From assembly GCF_002102185.1 (NCBI RefSeq), contig NZ_LQOW01000024.1:186001-250000 (forward strand): 64,000 bases of DNA, read 5' to 3'. A program made the position numbers and the translations under genes. Under the pieces are notes generated by a model. It was not told the DNA's origin. It saw nothing but the letters and a program-made list of their open reading frames with translations, and ran no database searches. Of the stretch, positions 35,658 through 43,918 are shown piece by piece. How positions within the stretch are numbered: position 1 is the stretch's first letter; each line of letters opens with the position of its first letter. The DNA comes from Mycobacterium fragae (GTDB taxonomy: Bacteria > Actinomycetota > Actinomycetes > Mycobacteriales > Mycobacteriaceae).

Positions 35658-38021
35658 ATGGCGCCGCTTGCGGTTGATCCAGTTGCGTTGGATGGCGCTG
35701 GCGCCTCGGTCGTTTCGGCTGGCGAAGGTCTGGGATCGGTTGTCTCCACGCTGACGACGGCGCTTGCTGGCTGCAGCGGCATGGCCGGTGACGATCCTGC
35801 CGGTTCGGCATTCGGTCGCAGCTATAACGGTTCGGCGTCCAAGCTGCTCGAGGCGATGGCGACCACGCGAAATGGGTTGTGCCGTCTGGGTGACGGGGTG
35901 CGAATATCGGCGCACAACTATTCGGTGGCTGAGGCGATGTCAAATGTCTCAGGTCACAGCGACCCGCTTCCCGTCCCGCCATCGACCGGCTCCGTATCGG
36001 CGGGCTCGCCGCCGTCGGCCGTTGGGACGGGCACTAGCGCTCCGCCGGGCTGGGGCTGGGTAGCCAAATATATCGGGATGATCTGGCCGACAGGGGATTC
36101 CGCGCGGTTACGATCCGCGGCAGCAGCATGGAACGCGGCCGGCACCAAGTTCTTGATAAGCGAGATACTCGGGACAGGGCGGCCGATGGGGACCATTCGC
36201 GGCCAGCACATCCCTGAAGGCCCCGCCATCGACGCAGCATTCACCAACTCATATCTCAGTTGCCTTGGCATCCAAGAACAATGCGCGAAGATCGCGACCC
36301 AGCTCACCGCGTATGCGGCAAAGATCGACAAGGTCCACGCGGCAATCCTGGATCTCCTGGCCCGCATCTGTGACCCATTGACCGGTCTAAAAGAGGTCTG
36401 GGAGCTTTTGACCGATCAAGACGAAGACGAGATCAAAAAGATCGCCAATGACATTCGCACGATCGTCAACAACTTCACCGCTGAGGTCGATGCGCTGCGC
36501 CAGCAGATCGCGACCGTACTCTCCGAGGCGACGACGATCATCACCACGATGGGCGGCTACGCCGCGAAGCGGTTTTACGAAGGCGTTGGTCAGGAAGCCG
36601 TCGGGATCCTCGAAGGCACCTTCTGGACCTACAGTTTGCCGCGGGCCATCATCGACCCGAGCGGCTGGTACCACTCCGTGATAGAGCAGATTGATGGGAT
36701 GGCGCCGCTGGTCGGGTTGGGCGGCGACGGCGCACCCGGCTTCGGCGAGGCCTGGAAGGATCTCGGTAAGGAAGTCACCCACTGGGACGAGTGGAGTTCA
36801 AACCCCTTCAAAGCGGGGGGCGAAACTGTTGTTGACCTCATCACCTTAGGGCTCCCGGGCGGCCCGGTATCGAAACTACCCAAGCTCGGCCGCGCCGCGG
36901 CGGACGCCGCCAAAGGGCTCAAGGGACTCCGTACGCCCAAGCCACCACCGCTGCACGCTGAACCACCTAAGCCGAATCCGCCCGTTCGTGGCGAGCCGGC
37001 ACCGCCTCGGCACGAACCCCCCAACGGAGGACGCCCAGCGCCCGCGCCGCAGTCCAAGCCCACACCACCGCCTCACGGTCCCGTGCCACGAGGCCCAACC
37101 GATTCCAAGCCGCCAGTAACCGAAAAGCCCCCGCCTGGCGCTGCGCCGAGGTTGCAAGTCGAGCCATCAACACCACGACCTGGCCACGAGCCGGCAGGTG
37201 GAGTGCCCAAATTACCGGCAGCAGCGCCATCAGCACCCGGTCACGCGCCGCTCAATGGCGAACATTCGCCGGGAGTCGCCCCCTCAACGCCCGCACCCAC
37301 CTCACCCGGCGCATCCATCAGCAATCCGCCACCCGTCGCCGCGCACACGCCACAGGCTGCACCCGCAGCACCCGCGCCGTCGGCGCCGCACTTCCCACCT
37401 GAAGGGCGCCCACCCGAACCGCCACCGGTCGAACGACCACCGGCGCCCTCCCCCGGCGGCCATCCGCTAGGACCGTACCCACACGACGGCGCGCCAGGTG
37501 CTCATCCACCCGAGGCACCGCCGCGCGACGTCCCACCGAGCGGTCCCGACGGCGCGGGTGATCCGCATGAATCGCAGCCATCGGTTGACGACTTGCCGCA
37601 GGGCGGCGCCGAACCTGGTCGCCCTGAGTTCAATTTGGACAATCCCCTAGATCACATGAGCCCCGAGTTACGGGCACTGTCCGAACAACATCTCACTGGT
37701 AGCGGCGAAACCGTGCTCGGACCATTTCAGCCCGACGGTGGCGCCCCGTCCTACATTGATGTCGCCAGGCAGCGCGGAGCCAGCTACTTCGATATCGGCG
37801 ACGCATGGAATGGGGCGACGCCCATCGAACGACTCGCCGCCAATCAGCATCTGCTCGACATCGCAATCGCGAACCGCGACACAATCAGGCTCTCGGTACC
37901 CTTTGGAAAAATCAGTCCGGATAGCTTCACAGCCGCAGAAATTCGATACCTTGAAGCTCATGGCTATCACCGAGTAGGTAATACTATTCTCAGCCCGCCA
38001 ACTGGAGGAGCCCCACGATGA
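35658..38021 (+). CDS. cpnT: CpnT-like channel protein with a non-TNT C-terminal toxin domain
   Basis: 787 aa. Residues 1-420 match the CpnT (Rv3903c) N-terminal channel domain as I recall it (AHNYSVAEAMSNVSG; GWGWVAKYIGMIWPTGDS; LTGLKEVWELLTDQDEDEIK), including an intact ESX motif YSVAE at residues 88-92. Residues 423-640 are a Pro/His/Gly-rich linker. Residues about 655-787 are a small folded domain (YIDVARQRGASYFDIGDAW, AANQHLLDIAI, TIRLSVP, ITYLEAHGY-like IRYLEAHGY). The TNT NAD glycohydrolase domain is about 195 aa; this one is about 120-130 aa and I see no TNT resemblance. It resembles C-terminal ends of polymorphic toxins I recall from RHS/WXG proteins. Secreted toxin; target unknown. 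Confidence 0.85.
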   Translation: MAPLAVDPVALDGAGASVVSAGEGLGSVVSTLTTALAGCSGMAGDDPAGSAFGRSYNGSASKLLEAMATTRNGLCRLGDGVRISAHNYSVAEAMSNVSGHSDPLPVPPSTGSVSAGSPPSAVGTGTSAPPGWGWVAKYIGMIWPTGDSARLRSAAAAWNAAGTKFLISEILGTGRPMGTIRGQHIPEGPAIDAAFTNSYLSCLGIQEQCAKIATQLTAYAAKIDKVHAAILDLLARICDPLTGLKEVWELLTDQDEDEIKKIANDIRTIVNNFTAEVDALRQQIATVLSEATTIITTMGGYAAKRFYEGVGQEAVGILEGTFWTYSLPRAIIDPSGWYHSVIEQIDGMAPLVGLGGDGAPGFGEAWKDLGKEVTHWDEWSSNPFKAGGETVVDLITLGLPGGPVSKLPKLGRAAADAAKGLKGLRTPKPPPLHAEPPKPNPPVRGEPAPPRHEPPNGGRPAPAPQSKPTPPPHGPVPRGPTDSKPPVTEKPPPGAAPRLQVEPSTPRPGHEPAGGVPKLPAAAPSAPGHAPLNGEHSPGVAPSTPAPTSPGASISNPPPVAAHTPQAAPAAPAPSAPHFPPEGRPPEPPPVERPPAPSPGGHPLGPYPHDGAPGAHPPEAPPRDVPPSGPDGAGDPHESQPSVDDLPQGGAEPGRPEFNLDNPLDHMSPELRALSEQHLTGSGETVLGPFQPDGGAPSYIDVARQRGASYFDIGDAWNGATPIERLAANQHLLDIAIANRDTIRLSVPFGKISPDSFTAAEIRYLEAHGYHRVGNTILSPPTGGAPR
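38004..38010 (+). promoter_or_regulatory. Ribosome-binding site of the immunity gene inside the toxin gene
   Basis: GGAGGAG lies 7 bases before the ATG at 38018, within the last codons of the cpnT-like gene. With the ATGA overlap it secures immunity translation whenever the toxin is translated. Confidence 0.6.
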
Positions 38022-38440
38022 AGACACTACTCGAATTTTTTCTCAGGTATTGCGACTTTCTTTACCTCGACCCCCAATACCGCATTACGGACTCACGGAC
38101 TTCGGGTGCGGCGACGATCGATGCTGGTTTCACCTTAACTGGGCCCGTCATCAGCTGGTCTCTGCATAATAACCGAGGACAAATAGGGTTCGCTGTGGCT
38201 CCAACCCAGTTCGCCGCATCGCCGGAAAATTGGTTCCGGATATCGATCATTCGGCACTACCTCGACAATTACGATGAGACGAATGTCGTATCGCGGGCGG
38301 ACGAAATAGGTTGGATTCGTGACAATATCAGCCGGATCGCGGAACTCTTTTCTGAGGCTTCAGTCGCTCACTCCTGTGAAGCGCTTACCGCCCTGGAGGA
38401 GACACTTGCAACTAAATATTACGGTCCTCCTAATGCATAA
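38018..38440 (+). CDS. Putative immunity protein for the CpnT-like toxin
   Basis: 140 aa, ATG at 38018, overlapping the toxin stop by 4 bases. In M. tuberculosis the antitoxin gene Rv3902c (IFT) is in exactly this position, but that protein is about 176 aa and I see no likeness. The product is acidic with alternating strands (AATIDAGFTLTGPVISWSLH) and a helical end (AHSCEALTALEETLATKYY), with no signal peptide, so it is cytosolic. G+C is low (31 and 32 of 60 in lines 38041 and 38161), against about 42 of 60 in a sampled line of hemA, pointing to recent acquisition with the toxin tip. Function is inferred from position only. Confidence 0.7.
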   Translation: MKTLLEFFLRYCDFLYLDPQYRITDSRTSGAATIDAGFTLTGPVISWSLHNNRGQIGFAVAPTQFAASPENWFRISIIRHYLDNYDETNVVSRADEIGWIRDNISRIAELFSEASVAHSCEALTALEETLATKYYGPPNA

Positions 38441-38552
38441 GCATCTCGATGATCGGCACGATAGACATGCCTGACCGCGAGACGTGGAGAGCATTTCTGT
38501 GCCCTTCCTCACCGCAGTGCCTTCGGTCCCGCCCCAACCCGCCCAAGCCGGA

Positions 38553-38558
38553 TACTGT
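38553..38558 (+). promoter_or_regulatory. Candidate -10 element for leaderless serB1 transcript
   Basis: TACTGT ends 6 bases before the GTG at 38565 and fits the mycobacterial TANNNT -10. No Shine-Dalgarno is present, so the transcript probably starts at the start codon. Confidence 0.4.
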
Positions 38559-38564
38559 TGAACC

Positions 38565-39506
38565 GTGATGGCTCCCGGCGAACCGGGCACGGTAGAACCC
38601 GGCGGCACCGCCGAACCCGGCCGCAACGCTGGACCCGGCCACGTCGACTTGCAGACGCTGGCCGCCAACGCCAGCGCCGACCGGGCGCTCATCGATGTGC
38701 GCGGCGACGAAACGCCCGGCCCCGAACAGCCCCCGGTCGACCTCACAGCAGCCGCATTCTTCGACGTCGACAACACGTTGGTGCAGGGCTCGTCGGCCGT
38801 GCATTTCGGCCGCGGCCTGGCCGCCCGAAAATACTTCACGTACCGCGATGTCCTCGGATTCATCTACGCGCAGGCCAAGTTTCAGCTCACCGGCCGGGAG
38901 AACAGCGACGACGTCGCAGCGGGCCGGCGCAAGGCATTGGCGTTCATCGAAGGCCGACCCACCGAAGAACTGGTGAGGCTCGGCGAGGAGATCTACGACG
39001 AGATCATCGCCGACAAAATCTGGCCTGGCACCCGAGAGCTGGCCCAGATGCACCTCGACGCCGGCCAGCAGGTGTGGCTGGTCACCGCCACGCCCTACGA
39101 GCTGGCCGCGACCATCGCCCGTCGGCTCGGACTGACCGGCGCGCTGGGCACCGTCGCCGAATCGGTCGACGGGGTGTTCACCGGCAGGCTGGTCGGCGAG
39201 ATCCTGCACGGCGCCGGCAAGGCCCACGCCGTACGCTCGCTGGCCATCCGGGAGGGGCTCAACCTCAAACGCTGCACCGCCTACTCCGACAGCTACAACG
39301 ACGTCCCGCTGCTTTCGCTGGTCGGCACCGCGGTCGCCATCAACCCCGACGCCCGACTGCGCGCCCTGGCGCGCCAGCGGGGATGGGAGATCCGCGACTT
39401 CCGGACCGCCCGTAAAGCCGCCCGGATCGGGGTGCCGTCGGCTCTGGCGCTCGGCGCCGCGGGCGGCGCACTGGCCGCCGTCGCGTCTCGACGGCAATCA
39501 CGCTGA
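38565..39506 (+). CDS. serB1: HAD-IB phosphatase, SerB1-like
   Basis: 313 aa from GTG 38565, with ATG 38568 as the next codon. The phosphate-transfer motif is FFDVDNTLV (D67 nucleophile, D69 acid/base), motif II is LVTATPYE and motif [16 protein letters not shown], as in HAD-IB hydrolases such as phosphoserine phosphatase SerB1 (Rv0505c). The C-terminal 40 residues hold a short Ala-rich hydrophobic segment that could touch the membrane. The exact substrate is uncertain, and related proteins dephosphorylate lysophospholipids. The gap before it (38441-38564) has no gene. Confidence 0.85.
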   Translation: MMAPGEPGTVEPGGTAEPGRNAGPGHVDLQTLAANASADRALIDVRGDETPGPEQPPVDLTAAAFFDVDNTLVQGSSAVHFGRGLAARKYFTYRDVLGFIYAQAKFQLTGRENSDDVAAGRRKALAFIEGRPTEELVRLGEEIYDEIIADKIWPGTRELAQMHLDAGQQVWLVTATPYELAATIARRLGLTGALGTVAESVDGVFTGRLVGEILHGAGKAHAVRSLAIREGLNLKRCTAYSDSYNDVPLLSLVGTAVAINPDARLRALARQRGWEIRDFRTARKAARIGVPSALALGAAGGALAAVASRRQSR

Positions 39507-39552
39507 TAAGCTGCGCCGCTGAGCACCTTTATGAGTGGAGAGCAGTAGCCGC

Positions 39553-40113
39553 ATGACAGTCCCCCAAGAGGCCGTAGGACTCCTCGGCACCCATTACCGG
39601 TACCCGGATTACTTCGAGGTCGGGCGCGAGAAGATCCGCGAGTTCGCGCGGGCGGTCAAAGACAACCACCCCGTGCACTTCGACGAGGCCAGCGCCACCG
39701 ATGCGGGCTACTCGTCGCTGGTGGCGTCGCTGACGTTCCTTGCGGTGGCTGGACGGCGGGTCCAGCTGGAGGTGTTCACCAAGTTCGACATCCCGATCAA
39801 CATCGCGCGGGTGTTCCATCGGGACCAGAAGTTCAAATATCACCGCCCGATCGTGGCCGGTGACCGGTTGTACTTCGACACGTATCTGGACTCGGTCATC
39901 GAGTCCCACGGCACCGTCGTCGCCGAGATCCGCAGTGAGGTCACCGACGCCGACGGCAAGCCGGTCGTCACCAGCATCGTCACCATGCTCGGCGAATCCG
40001 TCCACTCTGACGCCGAAACGACGGCCGCGACAATCGCCGCAATCGCATCCATCCGAGGCGGCGCAGCACCTGCCGCCATGAACGTCATCAATCAGGGGGC
40101 GACCAACCAATGA
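39553..40113 (+). CDS. hadD: (3R)-hydroxyacyl-ACP dehydratase-like protein HadD
   Basis: 186 aa from ATG 39553 ([21 protein letters not shown]), as in Rv0504c. This is the N-terminal half of a MaoC-like hot-dog fold, related to HadA and HadC subunits of FAS-II, with the conserved [15 protein letters not shown] and [15 protein letters not shown] segments. Rv0504c-type proteins, named HadD, take part in making alpha- and epoxy-mycolates. It overlaps the following methyltransferase by 4 bases (ATGA), tying chain dehydration and cyclopropanation in one transcript. A residue tail after about 150 is Ala-rich and variable. Confidence 0.85.
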   Translation: MTVPQEAVGLLGTHYRYPDYFEVGREKIREFARAVKDNHPVHFDEASATDAGYSSLVASLTFLAVAGRRVQLEVFTKFDIPINIARVFHRDQKFKYHRPIVAGDRLYFDTYLDSVIESHGTVVAEIRSEVTDADGKPVVTSIVTMLGESVHSDAETTAATIAAIASIRGGAAPAAMNVINQGATNQ

Positions 40114-40982
40114 GCACCGATCTGACGCCGCACTTCGACGACGTCCAATCGCATTACGACCTGTCCGACGACTTCTACCGGCTCTTCCTCGACCCCACCC
40201 AGACCTACAGCTGCGCCTACTTCGAGCGCGAGGACATGACGCTCGAAGAGGCTCAGCTGGCCAAGATCGACCTTTCGCTGGGCAAGTTGGGTCTGCAGCC
40301 CGGAATGACGCTGCTCGACGTCGGCTGCGGCTGGGGCGCCACGTTGCGCCGCGCGATCGAGAAGTACGACGTGAACGTCATCGGGCTGACGTTGAGCAAG
40401 AACCAGGCCGCACACGTGCAGAAGAGCTTCGACGAGATGGACAGCCCGCGATCGAAGCGGGTACTGCTGCAGGGCTGGGAGCAGTTCCACGAGCCGGTGG
40501 ACCGAATCGTCTCGATCGGCGCGTTCGAACACTTCGGCTTCGACCGCTACGACGACTTCTTCAAGATGGCCTATACGGCGCTGCCGGCCGACGGCACGAT
40601 GTTGCTGCACACGATCGTGATCCCCAGTCAGGAAGAGGTCGAGCAGCGTCAGATCAAGACCACGATGACGCTGGTGCGCTTCATCAAATTCATCATGGAC
40701 GAGATCTTCCCCGGCGGCCGGTTGCCGACTGTGGCGAAAGTCGAGGAGCACGCCACCAAGGCCGGCTTCGAGGTAGCCCGCGTTCACCCGCTGCGGCTGC
40801 ATTACGCCCGGACGCTGGACACCTGGGCCGAGAATCTGCAGGCCCACAAGGACGAGGCCATCGCGATCCAGTCGCAAGAGGTCTACGACCGCTACATGAA
40901 GTACCTGACCGGCTGCGCCAACCTGTTCCGCAACGGCAACACCGACGTCTGCCAGTTCACCTTGGCCAAGCCGGCCGCCTGA
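40110..40982 (+). CDS. Cyclopropane mycolic acid synthase-family methyltransferase
   Basis: 290 aa. The SAM motif is [11 protein letters not shown] (residues 68-78). The ligands of the catalytic bicarbonate in this family are all present at the PcaA numbering: C35 (TYSCAYFER), E140 (GAFEHFG), H167 (LLHTIV) and Y232 (LHYARTLD). It acts on double bonds of meromycolates. By position it is cmaA2 (Rv0503c), but the N-terminus ([18 protein letters not shown]) and length are nearer to PcaA or MmaA2, so I leave the symbol open. Coupled to hadD. Confidence 0.9.
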   Translation: MSTDLTPHFDDVQSHYDLSDDFYRLFLDPTQTYSCAYFEREDMTLEEAQLAKIDLSLGKLGLQPGMTLLDVGCGWGATLRRAIEKYDVNVIGLTLSKNQAAHVQKSFDEMDSPRSKRVLLQGWEQFHEPVDRIVSIGAFEHFGFDRYDDFFKMAYTALPADGTMLLHTIVIPSQEEVEQRQIKTTMTLVRFIKFIMDEIFPGGRLPTVAKVEEHATKAGFEVARVHPLRLHYARTLDTWAENLQAHKDEAIAIQSQEVYDRYMKYLTGCANLFRNGNTDVCQFTLAKPAA

Positions 40983-40997
40983 CCAAGCGCGCGAAGC

Positions 40998-42065
40998 TCA
41001 GCCGAAGAACATGTTGCGGCGGCCGGCCAGCAGCTGATACAGCGTCTGCTGGATCGTCTCGCGCACCTGGTCGGTCAGCTCGAAGGTGACCATCGGGTCC
41101 TCGGCGTCGGTGACGTCGTAGTGCGCGGTCGGAATCGGCTCGCCGAACGCGATGCGCCACTTCGACGGCAGCGGCACCAGCCCCACCGGACCGGCCAGCG
41201 GGAACAGCGGGGTGATCGGGAAGTAGGGCAGACCGAACAGCCGGGCCAGCAACTTGACGTCGGCCAGCATCGGGTAGATCTCCTCGGAGCCGATGATCGA
41301 GCACGGCACGATCGGGGCCTTAGTGCGCAGCGCCGCCGCCACGAAGCCGCCTCGGCCGAATCGCTGCAGCTTGTAGCGGTCCTTGAAGCGCTTGCCCAGA
41401 CCCTTGTAGCCCTCGGGGAACACCGCGGTGAGCTCGCCGGCCGCCAACAGCCGATGCGCGTCGGCCGTGCAGGCCATGGTGTGACCGGCCTTGCGGGCGG
41501 CCTCCCCGATCACCGGCAGGTCGAACACCATGTCGGCGGCCAGCAGGCGCAGGTCACGATGAGCCCGATGCTCGTCGTGCACGGCCACCGAGGCCATCAG
41601 CCCGTCGAACGGCAGCACCCCGGCGTGGTTAGCCACCACCAGGGCGGCGCCCTTGTCGGGCAAATTCTCGACCCCGCTGACCTCGACCCGGAACCACGAT
41701 TTGAAGAACCACCTGAGCACCGGCCGCACGATTGCGTCGTTGAAGTGCGGGTCGAATCCGAACTCGTCGACGCTGTAGTCGCCGGCCAGCCGGTGGCGCA
41801 CGAAATCGGCGACGGCGCTCACCCGCTGCGCGAGCTCGTTGGTGGGTTCCTCGGCGGCCGGCTTGCCGCCGGCGACTCGGCGGTGCCGGTCGATTTCGCG
41901 GACGACGGCGGCGATCTGCTCGGCCGACGCCCGGGTACCGGGTTCGGAGAGCAGCGAGGGGTGCCGGCGAGACGCATCTGCGCGCTGACTGGCGCGCCGC
42001 TGCGCCGCTGCACGACCCGTATTCGCGTGCAGCGGAATGACTTTCGCCTTCGAATCGCCCGCCAA
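40998..42065 (-). CDS. Lysophospholipid acyltransferase-family protein (Rv0502-like)
   Basis: 355 aa from the TTG at 42063-42065, which has a strong GGGGAGG ribosome site 8 bases upstream; a longer reading from 42113 passes through it. The acyltransferase box I reads NHAGVLPFDG (His147, Asp154), so His and Asp are spaced by six residues instead of the usual four, and box III is VFPEGYKGLGK. Probably a glycerolipid or glycolipid acyltransferase at the membrane face. Equivalent to Rv0502, and 22 bases from the upstream SDR gene, so co-transcribed. Confidence 0.87.
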   Translation of the reverse strand: MAGDSKAKVIPLHANTGRAAAQRRASQRADASRRHPSLLSEPGTRASAEQIAAVVREIDRHRRVAGGKPAAEEPTNELAQRVSAVADFVRHRLAGDYSVDEFGFDPHFNDAIVRPVLRWFFKSWFRVEVSGVENLPDKGAALVVANHAGVLPFDGLMASVAVHDEHRAHRDLRLLAADMVFDLPVIGEAARKAGHTMACTADAHRLLAAGELTAVFPEGYKGLGKRFKDRYKLQRFGRGGFVAAALRTKAPIVPCSIIGSEEIYPMLADVKLLARLFGLPYFPITPLFPLAGPVGLVPLPSKWRIAFGEPIPTAHYDVTDAEDPMVTFELTDQVRETIQQTLYQLLAGRRNMFFG

Positions 42066-42087
42066 CGTATTAACCTCCCCCCACCCT

Positions 42088-43191
42088 TTAGTTGATCCCC
42101 GAACGGCCACCAAAGCGCTGCGCTGCTGCTACGGCTCGACCTTCCAAGGAGCGTACCCACTCTGGATCGATAATGGGAGTCAAACCCCGACCACGCACGT
42201 AGTCATCGAACGCATCGGCCGTCGTCCATTTCGGTCGGTAGCCGAGTTCTTCACGCATCCGGGTGGTGTCCATCACCCGCCCGTAGCTCAGATAGTCGAG
42301 TTGGTCACGGTTGATTTCGGTATGGCGATTGGCGCGCCGTAGCGAATCGAGCGCCCACAGCCCGAAGCCGGGAACCGGCAGCGGGATTCGGCCCGCGCGG
42401 CGGATCGCTTGCGACAGCATGATGATGCCGCTGGCGCCGATGTTGAAAGTGCCCGCCTTGCCGGCAATCACGGCGCGCTCCAGCGCGCCCAGCGCATCCT
42501 GCTCGTGCAGCAACTGCAGCCGGGCGTCGCGACCCACCACCTTCGGCACCAAAGGCCCAGCCAGATACCGCGACAACGTGGTCTCCATCGCCGGACCGAT
42601 CATGTTGGCTAACCGCAGAATGGTCACGACGACGTCGGGTCGGCGCCGGCCCAACCCGCGGGCATAGCCCTCGATGTCGAGGCTGTCTTTGGGGAAGCCG
42701 TCGCGAAAGGGACGACGGCTGGTGCTGTCCTCGGTGAACATCACCGGATCGTGCGGACTGGAGCCGTAGACCTCAGAGGTGGACTTGAGCACCACCCGGC
42801 GCACCGACGGCGCCTTCTGGCAGGCTGCGAACAGCTGCATCGCGCCCATCACGTTGATTTCCTTCAACGCGGCACCGCCACCGGAGCGCGGCGCGTACGA
42901 CGCCGCCGCCGCATGCACGACGGTGTCGACGTCGCCGTTTCGAATCACCTTGGCGATAAACGGGTTGCGGATATCGGCGCGGACGAATTCGGCACGGCCC
43001 ATCCGCCGCAGCATGTCCTTGCTCGGCGCGATCGCGTCCACCGCAATAACCCGGTTGATCATCGGGTTCTGCGCCAGCCGGGCCGTCAGGTAACCGCCCA
43101 GGAACCGACACGCGCCGGTGACCAGCACGACTTTGGGGTAATGCACGGCGTCACTGCCCGTGCCACCCGATTGACCGCCCGACGAATCCAC
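42088..43191 (-). CDS. galE2: SDR/epimerase-family protein (Rv0501, GalE2-like)
   Basis: 367 aa. The Rossmann start is LVTGACRFLGGYLTARL, where the middle glycine of TGxxGxxG is Arg. The expected catalytic YxxxK is replaced: the region reads LDIEGYARGLGRRRP, with no lysine four after the tyrosine. The same pattern is in Rv0501, so it is conserved rather than a mutation. The protein is therefore unlikely to be a classical UDP-galactose epimerase despite the name; a binding or regulatory role is possible. Co-directional with the acyltransferase. Confidence 0.85.
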   Translation of the reverse strand: MDSSGGQSGGTGSDAVHYPKVVLVTGACRFLGGYLTARLAQNPMINRVIAVDAIAPSKDMLRRMGRAEFVRADIRNPFIAKVIRNGDVDTVVHAAAASYAPRSGGGAALKEINVMGAMQLFAACQKAPSVRRVVLKSTSEVYGSSPHDPVMFTEDSTSRRPFRDGFPKDSLDIEGYARGLGRRRPDVVVTILRLANMIGPAMETTLSRYLAGPLVPKVVGRDARLQLLHEQDALGALERAVIAGKAGTFNIGASGIIMLSQAIRRAGRIPLPVPGFGLWALDSLRRANRHTEINRDQLDYLSYGRVMDTTRMREELGYRPKWTTADAFDDYVRGRGLTPIIDPEWVRSLEGRAVAAAQRFGGRSGIN

Positions 43192-43258
43192 CCCGATAGC
43201 CTAACGGCCTTAAGCTACTGCAGCATTTCCAGCTAACTACGTCCGGCGTCGGCGGAGT

Positions 43259-43360
43259 TTACTTTCCGAGCTTCCTGCGCTGCACCCGGGTACGGCGAAG
43301 TAGCTTGCGGTGCTTCTTCTTCGACATCCGTTTGCGCCGCTTCTTGATTACTGAACCCAT
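43259..43360 (-). CDS. 33-aa basic protein, AURKAIP1/COX24 domain (bS22 type; Rv0500B)
   Basis: ATG at 43358-43360, stop 43259-43261. The product starts [19 protein letters not shown] and ends [12 protein letters not shown], nearly half Arg/Lys. This matches the actinobacterial bS22 ribosomal protein, which is found in the decoding region of mycobacterial 30S subunits. It is too short for routine gene calling. It lies 67 bases downstream of the SDR start on the same strand. Confidence 0.88.
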
Positions 43361-43516
43361 AACTCCGCTATCTGTGTGGCGAACCGACTCCGCCGTGGCC
43401 GGTATGTGCAATAACCCGCACACTCTACCCAACGGCCGGTATGCGCCCGCGACGAGTCGGCGAACGTCACGTTGGGGTGACCGTCGCGCCCGGGCGTCAC
43501 GTCGAGGTGCCGCTCG

Positions 43517-43780
43517 CTAACCCGCGTCGAAGTAAGAGCTCTCCAGCATGTCGTGCACGGCCTTGGCGTGCACCCGGAAGGATCGCCCGACTCGGACTGC
43601 GGGCAGCTCACCGTTGTGAACCAACCGGTAGACCGTCATCTTGCTGACCCGCATCAGCGCCGCCACTTCCGCCACGGTGAGGAATTGCGTCCTGGGCTGC
43701 TGGCCGTCAGCGGCGCCCGTGTCCCGTGCCGATTTACCGCCAGCTGAATCCCGTGCCGATGGCCCGTTCATAGACGTCAT
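43517..43780 (-). CDS. Excisionase/BldC-like helix-turn-helix DNA-binding protein (Rv0500A)
   Basis: 87 aa from the ATG at 43778-43780. Residues about 32-80 (FLTVAEVAALMRVSKMTVYRL, then VRVGRSFRVHAKAVHDML) are the MerR/excisionase winged-HTH with the basic wing. Comparable actinobacterial BldC and Rv0500A proteins are small developmental or housekeeping regulators. The 138-base upstream interval up to proC is AT-rich near 43905-43920. Target genes are not evident. Confidence 0.88.
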   Translation of the reverse strand: MTSMNGPSARDSAGGKSARDTGAADGQQPRTQFLTVAEVAALMRVSKMTVYRLVHNGELPAVRVGRSFRVHAKAVHDMLESSYFDAG

Positions 43781-43918
43781 CGCAACCCAATCAGTCAGGC
43801 TCCTGCAGTCCCAGCGGCTTCCCCTCCGCTGGCACCCACAGGTGCATACCACTTGGAGAATAGCGGGACTAGTGGGGTTACTGCGACGGGTGGGGGCAAA
43901 TAAGGGAAAATTTGTATA

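Noticed and set aside
35658..36930. A PE or PPE family protein
   Set aside because: The N-terminal region has a YxxxE motif but no PE or PPE dipeptide. It matches the CpnT channel region instead.
27544..38440. Transposon or phage borders for the ESX effector block
   Set aside because: I found no transposase, integrase, tRNA or clear direct repeats at its edges. How it was acquired cannot be told from this window.
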